A DNA stretch of 64,000 bases from the NCBI GenBank assembly GCA_964017065.1, contig OZ024787.1:7483199-7547198 (forward strand), read 5' to 3'. Numbering within the stretch: position 1 is the first letter of the stretch; each line of letters opens with the position of its first letter. This document shows positions 1-12,744 of the stretch, one piece after another. The stretch comes from Haliclona indistincta (lineage: Eukaryota > Porifera > Demospongiae > Haplosclerida > Chalinidae). Under the pieces are notes generated by a model that did not search any database, was not told the origin of the DNA, and was given only the letters and a program-made list of their open reading frames with translations. Made by a program: the position numbers and the translations under genes.

Positions 1-984
1 ATGCCTATCACCAGGATTCTTTATGCTCTGAATCTCTGTTCTATGGTTCATGCCTTGGTTCATCATTCAGTATAGATTTTCCTCCATTAGCACGTGATTT
101 TTGTTAACTAACTACCACAATGATATTTAACACTGTTTACACACCTGTAACTACTAGAATTATTGTACTGGATTAACTAGTGTTTTCACTTATTCTAGAT
201 CAATTCTGACGGCATTGACAACAACAAACTGATTTCAGTGTATTGTTGACTGATTCTATGCGATGTTGACTGAAGAGACAAGCTTTGAAACATTGTCTAC
301 CTAAATCACTACGGACAGACTCAGTCAATGAATGTGTTCCATTGATACATTATGTTGTTGATTTCTCTTCACCTGAGAAGTTGATTTTTAAATTGAGGCT
401 ATTATAATAGTGTCGGACAACTGTAATAATCAAGCATGCACATCTAGATGCCTTGTGACAGGTGCTAGATTCAACCTTAGCTGCGTAAAATAAGTTATGA
501 TACCACTGGAATCAAGAAGTGAATTACGCGCTAAACATTCCGCGCGAATTGATCCCATTGGTCAGCTGATTGGCGCCAAAACGTACTCGTCCGCCATCTT
601 GTACGCAACGTGGTGAGGGGGATTTGGCGTATTCTTTCAGCAGAGCTTGCTCAGTTGCTTATAGGCAAGAGAAAAGGTTACTGATGTGTGAATCTAGTGT
701 AACTATTGCTGTTTTACAGATGCCGTGTCAAATGGAACTGATGCTAAAGCTTTAACGTTGTTACCAAATTCTCTAGTGAGTTCATGATCAGTATTTTTAG
801 TAGTATATAAACTAGCAAGGTTTAAATTAGTATAGGTTGTGTGCACTGTGCTTCATAATAATCGCGACTGTTTACATGAGGTGACTAGGAGATGCTTCAT
901 TCAAGTTTCTGTGTCCAAGTTCAGCTCTCAAAACGATAGTGTTCATGGTGTGTATTTCCCAGTGTGCTACTATTTCCCAGTTTG
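1..984. other. No gene recognised
   Basis: About 1 kb of AT-rich sequence with only short, unconvincing open frames on either strand. I see no splice-bounded exon, RNA gene or terminal repeat. The only longer frame, near 570-755, has no recognisable motif. Confidence 0.5.
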
Positions 985-1556
985 CGTCTGTATCTCTCTA
1001 GACTAGAGGAGTGAGGGTCATGATGACGTCTTGTTTGTCAGGTTCGGTAGATATCGTGTGTACTTAACTGGGTTTCCATATATTATACAGGAGTGATGGC
1101 GTCTGTATCTCTGTAGACTAGAGGAGTGAGGGTCATGACTCATGATGACGTCTTGTTTGTCAGGTTCGGTAGATATTGTGTGTGCTTTACTGGGTTTCCA
1201 TATATTATACAGGAGTGATGGCGTCTGTATCTCTCTAGACTAGAGGAGTGAGGGTCATGATGACGTCTTGTTTTTCAGGTTCGGTAGATATCGCGTGTGC
1301 TTTACTGGGTTTCCATATTATACAGGAGTGATGGCATCTGTATGTAAAGAGGAGTGAGGGTCATGATGACGTCTTGTTTGTCAGGTTCGATAGATATCGT
1401 GTGTGCTTTACTGGGTTTCCATATTATACAGGAGTGATGGCGTCTGTATCTCTGTAGACTACAGGAGTGAGGGTCATGATGACGTCTTGTTTGTCAGGTT
1501 CGGTAGATATCGTGTGTGCTTTACTGGGTTTCCATATTATACAGGAGTGATGGCGT
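985..1556. repeat. Minisatellite, five units of about 107-121 bp
   Basis: A unit of roughly 107-121 bases repeats about five times in direct orientation. Each unit runs from a 'gtctgtatctct' segment through 'gagggtcatgatgacgtctt' and 'ttcggtagatat' to 'tatacaggagtgatgg'. Units differ by small indels, for example an extra 'tcatgac' in the second and loss of the 'tagacta' segment in the fourth. Each unit contains TGACGTCT, one base from a palindromic CRE. Short minus-strand frames across it are by-products of the repeat. Confidence 0.9.
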
Positions 1557-1574
1557 CTGTGTGCTACTCTTAGC

Positions 1575-3335
1575 AAGAGTAAATAATGATAAGAGAGTAT
1601 CGAACGCCGTATGGCCCCATAGAAACACTCTGTGCGAAGTAACGTGACAGGCACGTGATTCTATGACGCAAACAGATCTTCTTCTGCCTAGTTGTGACGC
1701 AGGCGTCACGCCTCCCTCGATTGCTAGTGCAGTTATCGGTGATCGATGCAGTCAAACCGCAGGTGTCCCGAAATACGTACAAATCAAGAGTTACAATTTT
1801 CACTCTAATAAACGCACACCAAGACAAAATTTCCCGCTAGTTGTCTTCCAACAGCTTTATCTTAGCACACGCATATAATTACACTTCAATGATTACAAAT
1901 ATCCAGAAGCAATGTTTTTCTACATAATATAAAGTTTGTCTCATTAAAATCAATGCAGTGATTCCTGAGTTCTAGTGTAAAAATACTGAACTTTAAAAAC
2001 GTGGGACATTTCCGTTTTGACAGTCTGATTGTTAGTTTCTGTAATTCATCAGTAAGATAAGCAACCTGTCAGTCATATTTGTGAAAATTAGTGTTGTCCT
2101 GTCATGTCTCGCTTAGTTATCGTATAATAATTAATAATGCATTGTTGATTATTGCTATTAAAGAGATAATAGCAGTTCCCAGAGTCCTGAATGCAGTTGC
2201 AGCTGACTGGCCAAAGATCTAGTCCTATCACTGTCCATAAAAGTCCTGTTCTTTGCAGTGTGTTTTTTGAAACACTAAATAATGTATCATTACGATCTGT
2301 ACTACAGACACAGATACTTTCAATATTTTCATTGCAGATTTTGTCAGTAAACGACTTACCAACACTGTTTAGAAGTCATGGCTAGTAACTGTGTTAATTG
2401 TTACCATCCATAGTAGCATTATACAACCTTTACATAGGAGAATCAACGATGGCGCCGCCAATTAGCCATAGAAAACGGTGGGACACTTTCGTTTTGACAT
2501 CTTTACGCAGCCAAGTATAGTACTAAATTGAAGCTAATACCCAGGCCTACAGAAATAGTAACTTATTTGTGTTGTCTGCCTTACCGTCTGAGAGTATGCC
2601 AGTCTAAAAGCTACAACTCGACCCAACCAATCCTGAGCTCGGCGAACTTGTAACCGTCGTACATTTCCTCTGAAACACGCTACCAATCCCAGTTTTGATA
2701 GAACGAAAGAGCCAACATTTGTAAGTTGAAATCCGTATTCTGAAGTAACAAGTCGATGTAGAACAGATATAAAAACGACGTTTCCTGAGCTGACTAGCTT
2801 TCATGTTTTCTCCTCAAACGTCCAGGGCACCGCCTACTTCCTGTTAAAATAAACGTGGGCAATTTTCGACCCTAGCGGTTTGACTGGATGGCTATTAAAA
2901 GCTAGGCTGCACGAGACGCTCGAGTGAACAGCTGCCTAGTCCGCGAGAGAAAACCAGCTGGAGGATTCCAGTGAAACGTTTTGCAGCCAGCCACGAGAAG
3001 ACCGGCCTGCTAGTCTGTTCAAACGACGTCAAACTACAGTTTGTCGGTGAACGTTTCCCGTTCAGCTTGCGCAAGACTCGTCACGGTCACTCTGCTGGGA
3101 TCATGAGGCGGTATTCTCTTTGGGACGCAGTCTTTGAGTGGACTAGCTGGTCTTTTGGCCATTGAACGCTGTCGGTGTTTGTAGACTACAGTGCTAGCGA
3201 AGTAGTGGGAGTGGTACGAACCAGCGCTGCGTAATAATACGTAATTTTTCTCACGTGCCTGTCACGTTACTTCGCACAGAGTGTTTCTATGGGGCCATAC
3301 GGCGTTCGATACTCTCTTATCATTATTTACTCTTG
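1575..3335. mobile_element. Candidate non-autonomous element with 84-bp inverted ends
   Basis: Bases 1575-1658 recur, nearly perfectly and inverted, at 3252-3335 (aagagtaaataatgataaga... against its reverse complement). This frames a segment of about 1.76 kb. The interior has no convincing protein; a short motif like 'gtgggacatttccgttttga' occurs twice in direct orientation (about 2003 and 2479). No clear target-site duplication was found, so a rearranged inverted duplication is the alternative. Confidence 0.55.
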
Positions 3336-3529
3336 CTCTTAGCAGCTGCTTCCTGTAGCACATGATCATGTATCTGGATGTTGTACAGCAAACTTCGTAG
3401 TACTATTATGCATGCGTGTTCTTTAAAAAAAGTGTTTCAAGAAGCATTTCGTAATGGGCGTGTATAGCAGTGGATCCGGATACGGGAGCAGGGGCGCTAC
3501 CGGCCGCCTGGTTGTGGACGGTAGTTTCG

Positions 3530-3785
3530 CGGTGGGTATACTGTTGTTGCACTGGTTATCCCGGTAGTTATCCTGGCACAGTTATTCGCTGCTGTTGTTA
3601 TCCCGTGGTTATCCTGTAGTTACACGCAAGTTGCACTGGCCATGTATAACCACCGCCTAACCATAGAAACATATCCTGAAGTTAGCCTGCCAGTACAACC
3701 ACGGTATAACTCAGTTATCGACGCCAGTGCAACCACAGGGTAACTGTGTTGCACGGTGGGAATACTGTGGTTATAACTGTCAGGA
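3530..3785. repeat. Imperfect direct and inverted repeat cluster
   Basis: Variants of 'ggttatcctg' and 'cagtgcaaccac' are repeated several times in both orientations. The edges carry similar direct copies ('cggtgggtatactgttgttg' near 3530 and 'cggtgggaatactgtggtta' near 3755). No coding potential is seen. Confidence 0.5.
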
Positions 3786-3789
3786 TTAC

Positions 3790-4205
3790 CATCTTTTTAC
3801 GTAGTGAAAGGGCCTGGTACAGACTGTCTACGCACGCGCGCATAATAACGAGTTTAAGTGGCAATAAAAACGTGATAACCGTGGGCGAGATGATTAAGGG
3901 GCGGGGAGATATAACTCACGAGATTTGTTCTTGCAAACTACTGCTCAGAAAGCTCTTGCACGCATTCCTTGACGTTTGCGAGTGTAAAAAAGCGCTAGCA
4001 AACTATGCAATGCTTAGCTTGCTGAACGTCTATGATCGCGCCAAAGAAAGTAATTGCATGTCACGGACGTGTAACGAGAATATCCAATCGCCCAACAAAA
4101 GTGGGGCAAATGTGACTGGTACGAGGCTAATGTGACTGGGTACGAGGCTATGGAGCATGCGCAGACAGTCTGTACCAGGCTCTTTTCCGTGAAAAAGCCT
4201 GGGTA
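3790..4205. mobile_element. MITE-like segment with about 40-bp inverted ends
   Basis: 'ggcctggtacagactgtcta' near 3810 returns inverted near 4153-4190 ('gcagacagtctgtaccaggc'). A related end also lies at about 11070-11100 inside a receptor intron. The 129-residue plus-strand frame within it (3746-4135) has no recognised domain and is probably spurious. Confidence 0.5.
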
Positions 4206-4267
4206 CGAGGCTAGCGATGCGCTATGCCGGCAACGGACAGAATGACACACACACAACACGACTACTG

Positions 4268-5023
4268 TATGCCTCGTGGCTCCGCCCACCGAGGCATAAT
4301 TATGCATCTGCTAATTGAATGCCATACATGCTACATTGTACTGCACCGAGGCATCTGCACCTTTGGTGCTTCATTCCGTCTGTTACTTCAGTTTTGCGGC
4401 GCACGCTGAACGCCGAGCCCTGAAACTAGCAATGCAAGTAGAACTCGATATTATCTCGCTTTTCAACATTTGAAATTTGTACACGAAGCTTCGTTCTCGA
4501 GTTATGGCGTGATTTGCCGGCTTACTTTGTTAATACCGTTGCTGGCGATCTGGACTTCTCCAAAGGTAAAGCTGTCCACAGTTGACTGCCTAGAAGCTGA
4601 TAGGTTAGAATTTTACTACAGGATAGCAGCGCAGGTCCAGAGAAATCGTGTAAGCAAGCTATATGGAAGCTATCTCGCTCGTGGTATGTGTGTGCTGTGC
4701 TAAACACTGTAGACACGCCCAGTTGAATTGTGGTTAGCACTGATTGGCTTCTGATTGCATAACTAAAGCACTGCATTGTGACTGCTGTACAGAAATCCTG
4801 TGTACATGCATCTGCAGTTACTGTGTTTGTGGAATGGTGGATAGTTGTGTTTGTGGATATAGTGTCATTATGTATGTTTTTATAAGTTGTCAGCCACTAA
4901 CATAGTGTTCAACTAGCAACAGCAGACTTTCATTACTGCTTGTGTATTTCAGTTCAGCATATTTAGTCAGACAGGTATGTATGCATAACATTCCACCGAG
5001 GCATAAGCACCTTCGGTGCCTAG
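4268..5023. mobile_element. Element family A, copy 1
   Basis: The left end is a short palindrome in which 'tgcctcg' and 'cgaggca' flank 'tggctccgccca'. The right end is 'ccaccgaggcataagcacct'. The same ends and similar interior blocks occur at 10156-10820 and, split, at about 30737-30939 plus 33384-33780. A second internal copy of the right-end motif lies near 4339-4370, so this copy may be composite. No transposase is visible, so it is a non-autonomous family. It directly abuts the decayed 3' end of receptor unit U1. Confidence 0.6.
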
Positions 5024-5089
5024 TTATCACAGCAAGTGATACACAGTTGGCTATGACAGAGAGTGCAGCAGTGATGTTGACTGCACACT

Positions 5090-6774
5090 GGATAGTCATC
5101 GATGAACTTACATGTTGGCCCAGGCATGTGATGCTAATGCTGTTACTAAACATAACTCTACTCACTGATGAAAATTCAATAATAATGGTCACATACCTGA
5201 TAAAGTGTTGACAGGGCTGGCCGCTGCAGTTGTAGCTATTATGATATGCTAACGACTCTTTCTAAACATTCTTTGTCAATGTGATCCTCCAACTGATCAA
5301 ACTCTCTCACATGATAATCCCCAACTGATAGACCAGTGATGTTGACCAATCCTTCATCACTACCACTCAATTGATGCAGTGTTTGATCTCTGCAGTATCA
5401 CCCTGTTCATTTTGTATCACTGCTACACCTGGTCCAGTTGAATTGTACACTCCACTAGTATGGAAGTGATATCAGAATGAACATCACAATGTTGGACATC
5501 ATAGGAACCTGTATAGGTGTGCAGGAAGAAAATCAATTAATAAAATTATAAGTGAACTTACTGAAAAGAACTGTCATCATTTCGATGTTTATATTCCCAA
5601 TGCCGATGATTATTCTTTTCAATGAAGATTGTGTGATTCATTAGGCTAGGTTGTGAAATAGCCACAGTAGTGTGTGGGGTCTTGTTTGAGCTGTTTGTCA
5701 TTGGGTAAGTCACAGAAGACAATTCTCGATCAGGACAGACAGCAAGACTCCGCTAAAAACCAATTAATGATCTACAGTGGACACAAAGTTGTACACTTAC
5801 TCGTTGTATATTGACTGCAAAAGTAGCAGCACTGTGAGTGATATTGTAGTTGGTTACCAAAGGTTGAGACACACTTGCTAGATCGTAATAGTCTATAGGG
5901 AACAGATTGTTAATTTAATGTACAATCCAGACTTCCTGCAATACCGAAGTAGAAAGAGTAAAATTTTTCCTTTAAGCGCTAAATTAAAAATGTAATTTAA
6001 TTATAATAATAATTATTATTATTATCAATACTTTCGCTTACAGGGAAGTGGCCTATTATTGCACTGTCACAATAATTATGGTCACATTAGCATGTAGTTT
6101 TGAATGACGATCACTGGTAGAAGATACTGAGTGTTGGTGGTAGTGTCACTGACGATCACATCGCCAGTGTTGTTGTTCACTGAGATCACTGTGTACACCA
6201 GCAGTTACTGGAGGATCCCATGAAGGATTGAAGGATCCCATAGTAGAGTGTTGAATGAACGATTGATTTGAGGTTGATGACTTCCATAGTACCAATACCT
6301 GTATGACAGTAATATATGAGATATCTGAGATAACTAGTCTACTAGTATTGTTCACAACTCACCAGAGAGAACAGTCAGGATAGCAGTGTTACTAGTCACT
6401 TCACCAGGATACAATACACACCGTACAGTAGTGCCATTGTTCTCTATCGTTGCTGGTACAGTGAGAGAGGACTGTACCATGCCTGAAGCTGTCACTGGAG
6501 TCAGTAGAGTGGTATGAAAAATGGCTCGATCTGTGATTCTGATGTCAGTAGGAAATAAATCATCAACTTTCCACACAATGATATCAGCACCAATGGCAGC
6601 ACAGTGGATTCTCTCCAATCAGCGCACTTACTGACACAGGACCCTCTGTGATAGCTACAAATTTAATCATTGTTGTAGATAGTACGCATTAGGAAGCATG
6701 ATTTTCAACATATTTGCAGCACTAGCAGTTGTGATCAAGACAATCAAAATATAAACTCGCTTCTGATACGTCAT
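5090..6774 (-). pseudogene. Receptor unit U1, broken and lacking TM and tail
   Basis: Array member with homologues of exons 1-7: signal peptide (ATG at 6774), Ig (6654-6363), FnIII-like (from about 6307), short exon near 5890-5810, region near 5757-5560, region near 5500-5210 and stalk near 5172-5100. Several lesions are visible. The exon-1 splice donor is A instead of G (ATATGTTG where sisters have GTATGTTG). The Ig exon has an 8-base deletion before the first Ig cysteine, giving a frameshift, and a 9-base insertion later. The FnIII exon is disrupted by frame breaks and its 3' half is replaced by unrelated sequence. The next-to-last ectodomain exon has a 1-base deletion shared with U3 and U6. 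No TM or cytoplasmic exons follow; homology ends against element A near 5085. It is almost certainly non-functional. Confidence 0.85.
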
Positions 6775-7872
6775 TTTAGCAGATTGCCAGGACAAGTTCT
6801 GGATCAGAGAATCAACGTAACAACAGTCACATAGTACTTGAACTATAAAGCTCATGAAATGGTTTTATTACGCATTTTCTTGCGTGCCAATCTGAAGCTG
6901 CAAAGGCGGGGCTCGTGATGTAATAACGTGGGCGGGCTGATCAGTTCCACGTGGTGCATTAACGTATCAGAATCCATTCGTCTCTCCATGGACTCTCTAA
7001 CTACTGCCAACTAGCAGCCAAATGCCTATGTCACTGCAATTATTTTTTTGTATTTTTAAATACTCGTTTACAATACAGCCTAGTACATGAAAACTATGTA
7101 AATTTACCAATGCAATGCACAACAGCTAACTCACTACAAGCTAGCTTTTTATAATTTCACTGAATATCCCTGGTCTCAGCATGCATAAGCTAAGGTCACA
7201 TGTCACATTTGTTTGTGAAAAGAGCTGAATTACAATCACTACTCGTACGATGTAATAAACTATTAATAAATGCTTTTTATGGTACATCAGTTCAGCAGCA
7301 TTGATCATCCTTCACTGCATCACAATATTGCGGCCTGGGATGGGAACAAACAGACCATGTGAATCAAGAGATGATTAGTGTTGCACACTCAGACCAATTA
7401 GAATATGACGTCAAAAATATTCACGTGTGCTAAACTCTTATATCTTTCCCATACCTAGATCAGTAAGGCTCATTGAGTATGTGTACTCTAATAACTATAA
7501 GAACACAGCTAACAGTACAACGCTGAAATTGAACATAGTTAAAAAGTATCGGTGAACTGAATACACATCTTGATGACCTCTGAATAAACAGGAACATGTA
7601 GAATTTGTACACCATGTATTCAGAAATTAAAGAGTATTCTTTGATATTATTCACATCATACTACGACTCAGGATTCAACAGACCGTCTACATGTACAGTA
7701 TAAACTGACCCTCAATAGCTTTTACAGTTAAAACACAGTTGGTAAGAACACACCACCTGTAATTTTATAGAATACAAAATTCACAATCTTAGAACTCAAT
7801 TATCATAACACTGTTTGAAAAACATGCTTATACTACATCTCACTAGTGTAGATAAGCTACATAACCGCACTA
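6775..7872. other. Region between units U1 and U2
   Basis: The right half (about 7250-7870) is the block lying 3' of a full receptor unit and recurs after U4 (about 15050-15690) and U5 (about 19700-20335). The left half (about 6840-7030) is the conserved block upstream of type I units. It includes a CACGTG E-box and 'taacgtgggcgggctgatca', and recurs near 14450-14640, 19090-19260 and 25740-25870. Minus-strand frames in the downstream block look coding, but in U2's copy the frame carries an in-frame TAG, so I do not call an exon. Confidence 0.5.
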
Positions 7873-10800
7873 TTATAATGCTTTGCTCAATAACATTGAA
7901 ATGTTCCCTTGCGGTAAACTTACAGAGAAGGATGGTCGGGTATTGAGTTCAACAGGTTGAAGAGCAGCCGGTGTATTGCCAGAGTGCTGGTCTTGATTAT
8001 ACTGCAGTTCATGTTTGTTAACAGTATTGAACGGAAAAAATACACGTTGTGACTGACCTTTTTGGGAGTGCCTGGTTTCTGGACGGCAGCGTAATTTACA
8101 GGCCTGAGTTCAACTGGAGGAGCAGGAATAGGGGAATTAGCAGAGAGCTGTACTTGGGCGTAGTGTAGTGTCGGTTTCAGTGAGCTGGATGAAGTAGTGC
8201 TGGGTGCTCCTGAATCAGAGCTGGTATTTGGTGGAGTGGGTAGAAAATTAGTGATTGGCTCCATATAAGTGGGGTCAAGATCATTGTCTACCTGAAACAA
8301 TAGTTATGAGAAGGTCATTTTTAACACGATGAATCAGAACACGACTACACAAACAGTTGTGAGTACTACTACAGACCCCATGATAGTCACATACTGTACA
8401 CAATACATTCAAATGTAGCCAGCATGCTTTGGTGCCAGGACGCTTCAGTACTCATGGCAGCGCCATGATGCTTCTGTACACAGCCAGGAGCCAGGATGCT
8501 GGTTATTCTTACATGTGTTTGTTGCATCTCAACATATCTAAAGAAAACAATAAACATGAGAACCCACAAGTCACCTTGACAAACCTGGTGGACTCTTGTT
8601 CAATATCTGATGCTATAATTAAAAGTACAAACCAGTTACTGTAACAATAATAATGGTGAATTACTTGGACTGGTCTTGCTATGACAATGTGAATATTTGC
8701 GGTTAATGTACAACACCACGGCGATAATGATGATGGTAATCATCACAACAAGTGTCACACTACCTGTGATCAAGAGTGTAGCAGTGATGTCGACTGCAAA
8801 AAAGAAAAAATAGTTCACCGATGCAAGTAGTGGTCGTGCACTCACAAGTTGGTTCAGGCATGCTGCTGGGAGTGATGTTGATGCTGTTACTGATCATGTC
8901 TCCACTCACTGATGGAAATGTCAGGTCTACAACTTCAACAGCACATGATTTGGACGAACAATAAAGTCACATACCTGACAATGTGTTGATAGGGCTGGAA
9001 GCAGTTGCTGCTATGATTGTTATTAGCACATCGTGTTCATAAGCAGGAGCAATGTTGTTAAGGGGATCTTCCAACTGATCGAAAACTCTGGCACGATAAT
9101 CCCCAGTTGGTAGACCCGTGATGTTGACAGATCCTTTGTTAGTTCCACTCAATCGATCCAATACTCCAGTAGCTACAGTGTGACCCTGTTCATTTTGTAT
9201 GACTGCAATACCTGGTTCAGTTGAATTGATAACAAAAGTACACTCCACTAGTATGGAGGCAAGATCAGAATGAACATCACATTGTTGGACATCATAGGAA
9301 CCTGTACAAGTGTATAGGAAGAAAATGCTAAAACAACTGAACTTACTGAAAAGAACTGTCATCATTTCGATGTTTCTATTCCCAATGCCGATTATAAGGT
9401 CAAATGAATAGTGGATATTCTTTTCGATGAAGATTATGTAGTCGATTACACCAGGTTGTGAAATAGCCACAGTAGTGTGTGGGGTCTTGTTTGAGCTGTT
9501 TGTCACTGGGTAAGTCACAGATGACAATTCTTGATCAGGACAGACAGCAAGACTCCGCTAAAATTATAACCAATGATTACACAGGCATGTTCATGAAAAT
9601 ACATACTTGTTGTACATTGATTGCAAAAGTAGCAGCACTGTGAGTGACATTGTAGTTGGATACCACAGGTTGAGACAAGTTTGCCAGATTGTAATAGTCT
9701 GTGGATAAGAAATGTAAACTTTAATGCAAACTTCCAGTAACGCTGAAGTAGAAAATGTATAATCATGGCCCCAGCTTTACCTCAATGCACACTCACCTCC
9801 TGGTGTTCTCTCTATAACGACTGTACTATCACCATACAAGCCTGAGATTACAGTCACATTAGCTTTGTAGAACTGACAAAAATGAAGATCATCCACTGGT
9901 AGAGGATACTGAGTGTTGGTGGTAGTGTCACTGACGATCACATCACCAGTGTTGTTGTTCACTACAGTCACTATGTAAGAGAGATCACTGAGTACACCAG
10001 CAGTTACTGGAGGGTCCCATAGTAGAGTGTTGAATGAAGGATTGAATCTGACATTAGTGACTCGCATAGTACCAATACCTGTATGATAGTAATATGAGAT
10101 AATTAGTCTACTAGTATTGCCATGAATGCCATCGCCGTGCATAGAAAATCCAGTTATTATGCCTCGGTGGGCGGAGCCACGAGGCATACAGTAGTTCGTC
10201 GGTTTGTCCTTCATTCTGTCATTCTGTCCTTCTGTCCGCAGGCAGAACTCCGCGTCGGCGGAAAACTAAGCGCTGATACTTGCAATACATGTTCAATTCG
10301 GTGTTGCCTCGGAATTGAATTGATAGACTTTTGGTTCCAAAGCTTCGTTACCTGCTTGAATGGCATTGCTGGACACTCGAGGCTCAGGGACTTCGCTGAA
10401 GAAAAAGCTGTCCACTATAGTCTTCTTCACAGCTTGTAAGACAATTCTGTACTCAAGGTAGTACAGTGAGTGCTGAGAAATCAATCGTGCTATCGCTAAG
10501 CAGCGCCAGCTCCAGCAAGCTAGCAACCAGCGCTCACGTGCTGTGTTGATTATAGGCACGCCCAACTGAATTCCATGTGGTTAGCACTGCTAGGCTTCTA
10601 ATTGCATAGTTGCAACCCACTAGCTTATTCTGCAAACAGTGCTGTATTGCAGCTTGTTGCAGCGCTCTTCAGCTTTAATTTCATCATACAGGAATTGCAT
10701 TCAACAACTATTATACTGCATTGTGATTGCTGTACAGCAAGGTATAACAGCTGCAGTTTGTTGCTGTGTATGTGAAATGGTTGCATTCCACCGAGGCATC

Positions 10801-11565
10801 TGCACCTTTGGTGCTTCATTATCAAAATTACCGATGTATATCGTCACGAATCAGCAGTCTGTTAGAAATAACTGTTACAGATGTCAACCTGACTAACACA
10901 ATTGTTATAAATAGGAGAAGAGGCTGTCGCTCTGGAGAGACCTACTTTAGTTCTGGGGTTAGCATTCAGCTATTAGCGCTCACCGGAAACCCGACGTCAT
11001 TGAGCGTATACATAACACAAAGATGAACAAGAATCCGTGATATTCTTGGAAAAGCAAGAAATTAAACGCATGCGCAGACAGTATAAACCAGGCTCTATAT
11101 TCCGCCCACACAATAGAGCAGGCTATGTCCACACTGACTCACCAGGGAGAACAGTCAAGGTTGCATTGCTGCTAGCCACTTCACCAGGATACAATACACA
11201 GTGTACAGTAGTGCCATTGTTCTCTATCGTTGCTGGTACGGTGAGATTAGACTGTATATTGCCTGAAGCTGTCACAGGGATGCTTGGACGAATATCTCGA
11301 CTTGTGATTTCGGTGTCAGTGGCAAATTTATTATCTACTATCCAGACTATGGTAGCACCAGTGCCGGCACAGTGAAACACAGTATTCTCTCCAAACAGTG
11401 CACTCACTGACACCGGACCTTCTGTGATAGCTACACAACAGAGAATGACACATTGCACACGGAGCGAATGAATATAGACATGCATCGCATACTGGCAGCA
11501 GCACTAGAAAGTGCGATGAAGATAGAGAGAATACAAACTAGCTTCCGACGGACAGAGATCATCAT
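7873..11565 (-). CDS. Receptor unit U2: Ig-FnIII receptor with YxxM and two ITIMs, intact
   Basis: Twelve exons join in frame to about 632 residues: 11565-11493, 11430-11143, 10078-9797, 9698-9607, 9557-9347, 9301-8975, 8926-8846, 8793-8665, 8612-8585, 8537-8513, 8291-8058, 8001-7873. Order: signal peptide (two adjacent ATGs, hydrophobic core ending SSAAA); type II Ig domain with C...W...C and an NNGTTVHC second cysteine; FnIII-like domain (WDPP, YIVTV); two further ectodomain exons, one with NITGLPTGDYRARV; an NITPSS stalk; a TM helix (LVVMITIIIIAVVLY); and a tail with YVEM, YMEP, LHYAQV and VNYAAV. LHYAQV and VNYAAV fit the ITIM consensus and lie 23 residues apart. From family knowledge, phosphorylated ITIMs recruit SHP-type phosphatases and YxxM recruits PI3K; a role as an inhibitory surface receptor is inferred. 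Intron 2 is swollen to about 1.06 kb by transposons. The final stop follows readthrough of a donor-like GTAAGT, so the extreme C-terminus is less sure. Confidence 0.85.
10123..11130. mobile_element. About 1-kb transposon insertion in U2 intron 2
   Basis: In sister units this intron is about 53 bases. Here the same intron ends are separated by about 1,010 extra bases. The insert contains element family A copy 2 (about 10156-10820, bounded by the 'tgcctcggtgggcggagcca' palindrome and 'ccaccgaggcatctgcacct') and a second piece ending in 'gcatgcgcagacagtataaa', like the element at 3790-4205. Splice sites on both sides are preserved, so the insertion need not destroy U2. Confidence 0.8.
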
Positions 11566-12229
11566 TTCAGGCTCAGCAGAATGTCAGGACAAGGTAAGTT
11601 CGCATATTCAGCAACACCATTTGCCGTTCAGTAGCGGCAATAACCTGTACTGTAGCAGTCTTTATAGACTAGTTAAGGGCTGTACAAATGCCGTCAATCT
11701 GTCACGAGGTATTGTCGAGTATTAGCTCAAAATAATAGCACATTAATTTTGTTCGCGTAATCGTATACATGATTGTAATTTTAAAAATTAAAGCCCTGCA
11801 GCTGTTATTGGATATCTCAGTACTAATTTGGATTCTGCAGCTCATCATCGTTGCATGTTAAGGATTGCAGTTGCTAATAATATAATAATATAATAATATA
11901 ATAATATAATAATATAATAATATAATAATATAATAATATAATAATATAATAATATAATAATATAATAATATAATACTATTAGCAACTGCAATCCACAAGC
12001 AAGTGAACATTACATTATACGAGCCCCACCCACTTTTAACTAGCAGCATTAATTGTGGGTGGGGCTCGTATAGTGAATTTCAGCAACAACACTAGACATA
12101 GGGGACACAAACACATGACACACTACTCCTTAATGAAGTCAACATCAATTTGTATTGAATTTGGTTCTTGTGATAATGGGTCTTGTTCTCATAACCCAGT
12201 AGCAGTAAAATGAACAATCCACTATTGTT
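11566..12229. other. Upstream region of U2 with hairpins and an AT repeat expansion
   Basis: Bases 11566-11780 match the upstream regions of U5 (about 22914-23110) and U7 (about 40434-40800), so they are the likely 5' flank and promoter of type II units. Bases 11860-12070 hold two hairpins: 'ggattgcagttgctaat' with its inverse, and 'gccccacccactttta' with its inverse. The loop of the first is filled by a tandem 'taataata' array (about 11875-11974) that is only a few units long in the duplicate at 23205-23352. Confidence 0.7.
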
Positions 12230-12419
12230 GCCAGTAACTGGAACTGAACAATCTCTCTAACCAGTGCACTCACTGACACAGGACCTTCTGTGATAGCTAC
12301 ACAACAGAGAATGAAATATTGCACACAAGATGAATGAATATAGACATACTGGCAGTACTAGAAACTGCGATGAAGATAGTCAAAATAAAGACTTGCTTCC
12401 GACCGATGAAGATCATCAT
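12230..12419 (-). pseudogene. U3b: remnant signal-peptide exon plus truncated Ig exon
   Basis: A signal-peptide exon (12419-12350, with MMIF start and core IFIAVSS) is followed by the first part of an Ig exon (from 12296) that stops matching near 12232. The rest of the Ig domain and everything downstream is missing. A near-identical remnant lies at 23560-23750 in the duplicated block. About 325 bases to the right (12420-12744) hold no exon but are also shared with the duplicate. Confidence 0.75.
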
Positions 12420-12744
12420 TTCAGGCTCAGCTGAGCAGAATGTCAGGACGAGAGAAGTTTGCACATCGGCAACACAATTTGCTGTGGTATTATTGTAGCC
12501 TTTATCTCAAGGGCTGTACAAGTGATATGAAAAGATGTGTAATGCTGGGGAGCTCAAAATAGTAGGCACATTAATCTTTTTCGTTTAACAGTGTATTAAT
12601 AAGATTAATGATGCTGTCCTACTACTTTTGTAGCTGGATGGGGCTCGTGTAATGTGCATGTGGATATATCCATAGCGCATGAGCCACTCCCCTCAGTACG
12701 CAAGACATGTACAGAACTGTGATAGTCATTGAAAAGTGTGGATG

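Noticed and set aside
985..1556. CRISPR-like array
   Set aside because: Units are directly tandem with no unique spacers, in a eukaryotic sequence; this is a minisatellite.
3746..4135. 129-residue plus-strand frame
   Set aside because: Lies across an inverted-repeat element; composition and motifs do not suggest a protein.
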